Assembly (NCBI RefSeq): GCF_029714325.1
Contig: NZ_CP121666.1
Location: 1,178,001 to 1,242,000 of the forward strand
DNA: 64,000 bases
Direction of reading: 5' to 3'
From: Bradyrhizobium sp. CB1717
GTDB taxonomy: Bacteria > Pseudomonadota > Alphaproteobacteria > Rhizobiales > Xanthobacteraceae
In this document: positions 62,352 through 64,000 of the stretch, piece after piece
Layout: each line of letters begins with the position of its first letter
Position numbering within the stretch: the first letter of the stretch is position 1
Notes under the pieces: model-generated
The model's database searches: none
What the model was told of the DNA's origin: nothing
Seen by the model: the letters and a program-made list of their open reading frames with translations, nothing else
Made by a program: the position numbers and the translations under genes

Positions 62352-63474
62352 GCCTGTTGCGCTACGGCCTTTTGAGGCAGGAGACGTAGGGAGAGAGGGC
62401 TGTGTTGACGCCGATTGTCAGGCCGAGATCTGTACTTGGTGCCCTTGGCGGGCGTCTCAGGCGGCGAGCGCGGCCCAGCGCCTCATGTTGAACGCGATGG
62501 AGGCAAGCAGGACCTGCCCGCTTGCCTTCATGAGACCGACATAGCGGATGCAGGTCAGCCGCATGCGGCGTTTGAGAGTGGCGAAGGTGGTCTCGACCTG
62601 GGCTCGTCGGCGCGCGATGAGGAGGTTGTAGCGTTTGAGCCGAGGCGGTAGCTCCGGGTGATGTCGGTTGGGACGACGGGCGATGCGGGGCTTCTTGCCT
62701 TCCGCTTTCAGCCGAGCCCGTCGGGCATGGGTGTCGTAGGCTGCATCGGCCCACACCACGGCTTCATCGCCACGGATCAGTTCGTCGGCCGGCGTTGTGT
62801 CGTTGACATTGGCGGGCGTGGTCAGGACTGCGCGGATCAGGCCGGATCCCTCGTCGACACCCATGTGAGCCTTGTAGCCGAAGGTCGAACCACCCTTGCC
62901 CTGCCGCTTGGTAAACCGGGCATCTGGGTCGTTTGAGGGACGATCCTGCTTCGGAGGGGTTGACACCGCCTGGATCAAGGTCGCATCCAGCATCGTGCCG
63001 CGCTTGAGGATGACCCCGGCATTCTCGAGCTGGCGATCCAGCTCGCCAAACAGCTTCTCCAACAGCCCTTGTTCGACGAGCTGGTTCCGGAAGCGGTTCA
63101 GAACCGTGTGGTCGGGCGTCGCATCTTCGAGGCTCAAACCGACGAAGCGCTTGAACGACAACCGGTCGCCCAACGCTTCCTCGAGTTCGCGTTCCGAAAG
63201 ACCATAGAGCGACTGCAACAGCACCGCACGAAACAGCACCAGCACCGGATAGCCTGGACGACCGGGGCTCCCTTCATCCCGCAGATGGCCGATCAGCTTC
63301 TCGAACCGGTACCACTTGACCAGGCCAGCCAGCCGATCCAGCGCTGCATTGGCGCCGGCCCCCTTCGGCATCAGTGCTTCCACAAAGCTCGGCTGTCCCG
63401 TCCGCTTAACCGCCATCGTCATCCCCTCAAGGCTTTGCCCTAGGGAATCACAACTGGCGAATTACGCAACAGGC
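62352..63474 (-). mobile_element. IS5-family insertion sequence inserted in a palindromic repeat
   Basis: The element of about 1123 bp has terminal inverted repeats GCCTGTTGCG (62352-62361) and CGCAACAGGC (63465-63474). The duplicated target is CCACAAGGG at 62343-62351 and 63475-63483, which gives a 9-bp duplication. The flanking identity extends to CCCACAAGGGG, so 7, 9 or 11 bp are all formally possible. It carries one intact transposase gene on the minus strand. The clean duplication and intact gene point to a recent insertion. Confidence 0.92.
62457..63422 (-). CDS. IS5-family DDE transposase
   Basis: This 321-residue transposase has an N-terminal DUF772-type domain (PGYPVLVLFRAVLLQSLYGLSERELEEAL, about 56-84) and a DDE catalytic domain. 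The likely catalytic residues are Asp146 (TMLDATLIQA), Asp226 (VWADAAYDT) and Glu277 (AQVETTFATLKRR). A basic C-terminal region precedes the stop. The first ATG is directly adjacent to GAGGGG; the second ATG, two codons on (63416), is better spaced and may be the true start. No frameshift or stop interrupts it. Confidence 0.94.
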   Translation of the reverse strand: MTMAVKRTGQPSFVEALMPKGAGANAALDRLAGLVKWYRFEKLIGHLRDEGSPGRPGYPVLVLFRAVLLQSLYGLSERELEEALGDRLSFKRFVGLSLEDATPDHTVLNRFRNQLVEQGLLEKLFGELDRQLENAGVILKRGTMLDATLIQAVSTPPKQDRPSNDPDARFTKRQGKGGSTFGYKAHMGVDEGSGLIRAVLTTPANVNDTTPADELIRGDEAVVWADAAYDTHARRARLKAEGKKPRIARRPNRHHPELPPRLKRYNLLIARRRAQVETTFATLKRRMRLTCIRYVGLMKASGQVLLASIAFNMRRWAALAA

Positions 63475-63514
63475 CCACAAGGGGAGAAGGAAGAAAGCGC
63501 GCGCGGAGAGAGTC

Positions 63515-64000
63515 CTACGATCCCCCGCCCGCCGTCCCCGAGTTCACCGGCGCCAGCTCGTCTTCCCGGCAGCGCCAGCCGTCGGCGGCTTTGACGAAGG
63601 CGAAGGTTCGCTGGATCCTCAGCCGGCGCGTGACGTTGAAGGCCTCGCCGGAGCGCTCCCTCGTGCCGGCGCCCGGCTGCGGAAGACCCGTCCGGGGGTC
63701 CCAGCAGGTGCCGGTGCAGCCGGAGGCGACCTTGCTGCAGGTGGTGAAGGGCGCCAGCACCACCATCTCGATCTCGCCCGTGACCTGCGCCTCCTGGTCG
63801 GTCACCTGGCTGTCGACGGCGTAGACGCGATTGATGCGCAGGAAATTGCCGCAGGAATTGGCCGCGTGGATCCGCGCGGCGCAGAAATCGACGGCATCGG
63901 TGTCGGGCGAGTGAGCCGCGACCTGCCGGCCGAACACCTTTTTCGGATCGCCCTTGGCAGCGCGGATCTCGTCGGCCTTGCGCGTGAGGTAGTCGGCGAG
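63515..64000 (-). CDS. Hypothetical protein, N-terminal part outside the window
   Basis: The frame is open from the window end to the stop at 63515, so at least 161 residues are seen and the start lies beyond base 64000. The visible part contains six cysteines (VDFCAARIHA, NSCGNFL, TTCSKVASGCTGTCWDP, GWRCRED), which suggests disulfides and export. FAFVKAADGWRCREDEL near the C-terminus looks like a small SnoaL/DUF-type beta sheet end. I do not recognise the family. It is the first gene past the IS. Confidence 0.7.
   Translation of the reverse strand, partial: LADYLTRKADEIRAAKGDPKKVFGRQVAAHSPDTDAVDFCAARIHAANSCGNFLRINRVYAVDSQVTDQEAQVTGEIEMVVLAPFTTCSKVASGCTGTCWDPRTGLPQPGAGTRERSGEAFNVTRRLRIQRTFAFVKAADGWRCREDELAPVNSGTAGGGS

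Overview
The window is chromosomal DNA of a GC-rich alphaproteobacterium, almost certainly Bradyrhizobium. Three things point there: a separate ATP synthase Fo operon (I-a-c-b'-b), an ALA-synthase-type hemA with an FNR/FixK-type box, and many palindromic intergenic elements typical of this genus. From memory, the order hemA, aroQ, Irr-like gene, mddA resembles the hemA (bll1200) to mddA (blr1218) stretch of B. diazoefficiens USDA110; I could not check this by alignment. No nod, nif, tRNA, rRNA, phage or CRISPR sequence was seen.

Layout. 1-3.0 kb: 3' end of truA, a two-way terminator, then the atpIBEF'F operon on the minus strand. 3.4-7.3 kb: a secreted hypothetical protein, a YjbQ protein, an MHS-type transporter and a divergent NarL-type response regulator. 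7.4-13.4 kb: a 946-residue winged-helix/ATPase/TPR regulator divergent from a stress-like cluster (Ohr/OsmC, Tat-exported epoxide-hydrolase-like enzyme, cytochrome P460, SDR). 13.4-19.2 kb: a transporter-like hybrid histidine kinase, hemA and aroQ. 19.4-26.3 kb: an MBL hydrolase, a chemoreceptor, an outer-membrane barrel, small regulators and small secreted proteins, and an AEC transporter. 26.5-29.2 kb: a complete BigR-type sulfide/persulfide locus. 29.2-34.4 kb: a dipeptide-type ABC importer with a fused double ATPase. 34.6-37.5 kb: a TetR regulator, two envelope proteins and an Irr-like Fur protein behind a second FNR/FixK box. 37.7-42.4 kb: two paralogous winged-helix/TPR regulators flanking mddA and a GFA-family gene. 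42.6-55.1 kb: mixed metabolic and envelope genes and an ABC exporter pair. 55.4-62.2 kb: a livHMGF importer with an embedded acyl-CoA ligase and a terminal binding protein. 62.2-63.5 kb: an IS5-type element inserted in a palindromic repeat, followed by a gene that runs off the window end.

How it fits together. Both perfect TTGAT-N4-ATCAA sites precede heme/iron genes (hemA and the Irr-like regulator), which suggests joint low-oxygen control. The BigR locus and mddA both handle volatile or reactive sulfur. The liv-ligase operon looks like uptake plus CoA activation of a carboxylic acid. The least described unit is the OsmC, hydrolase, P460, SDR cluster with its large divergent regulator.
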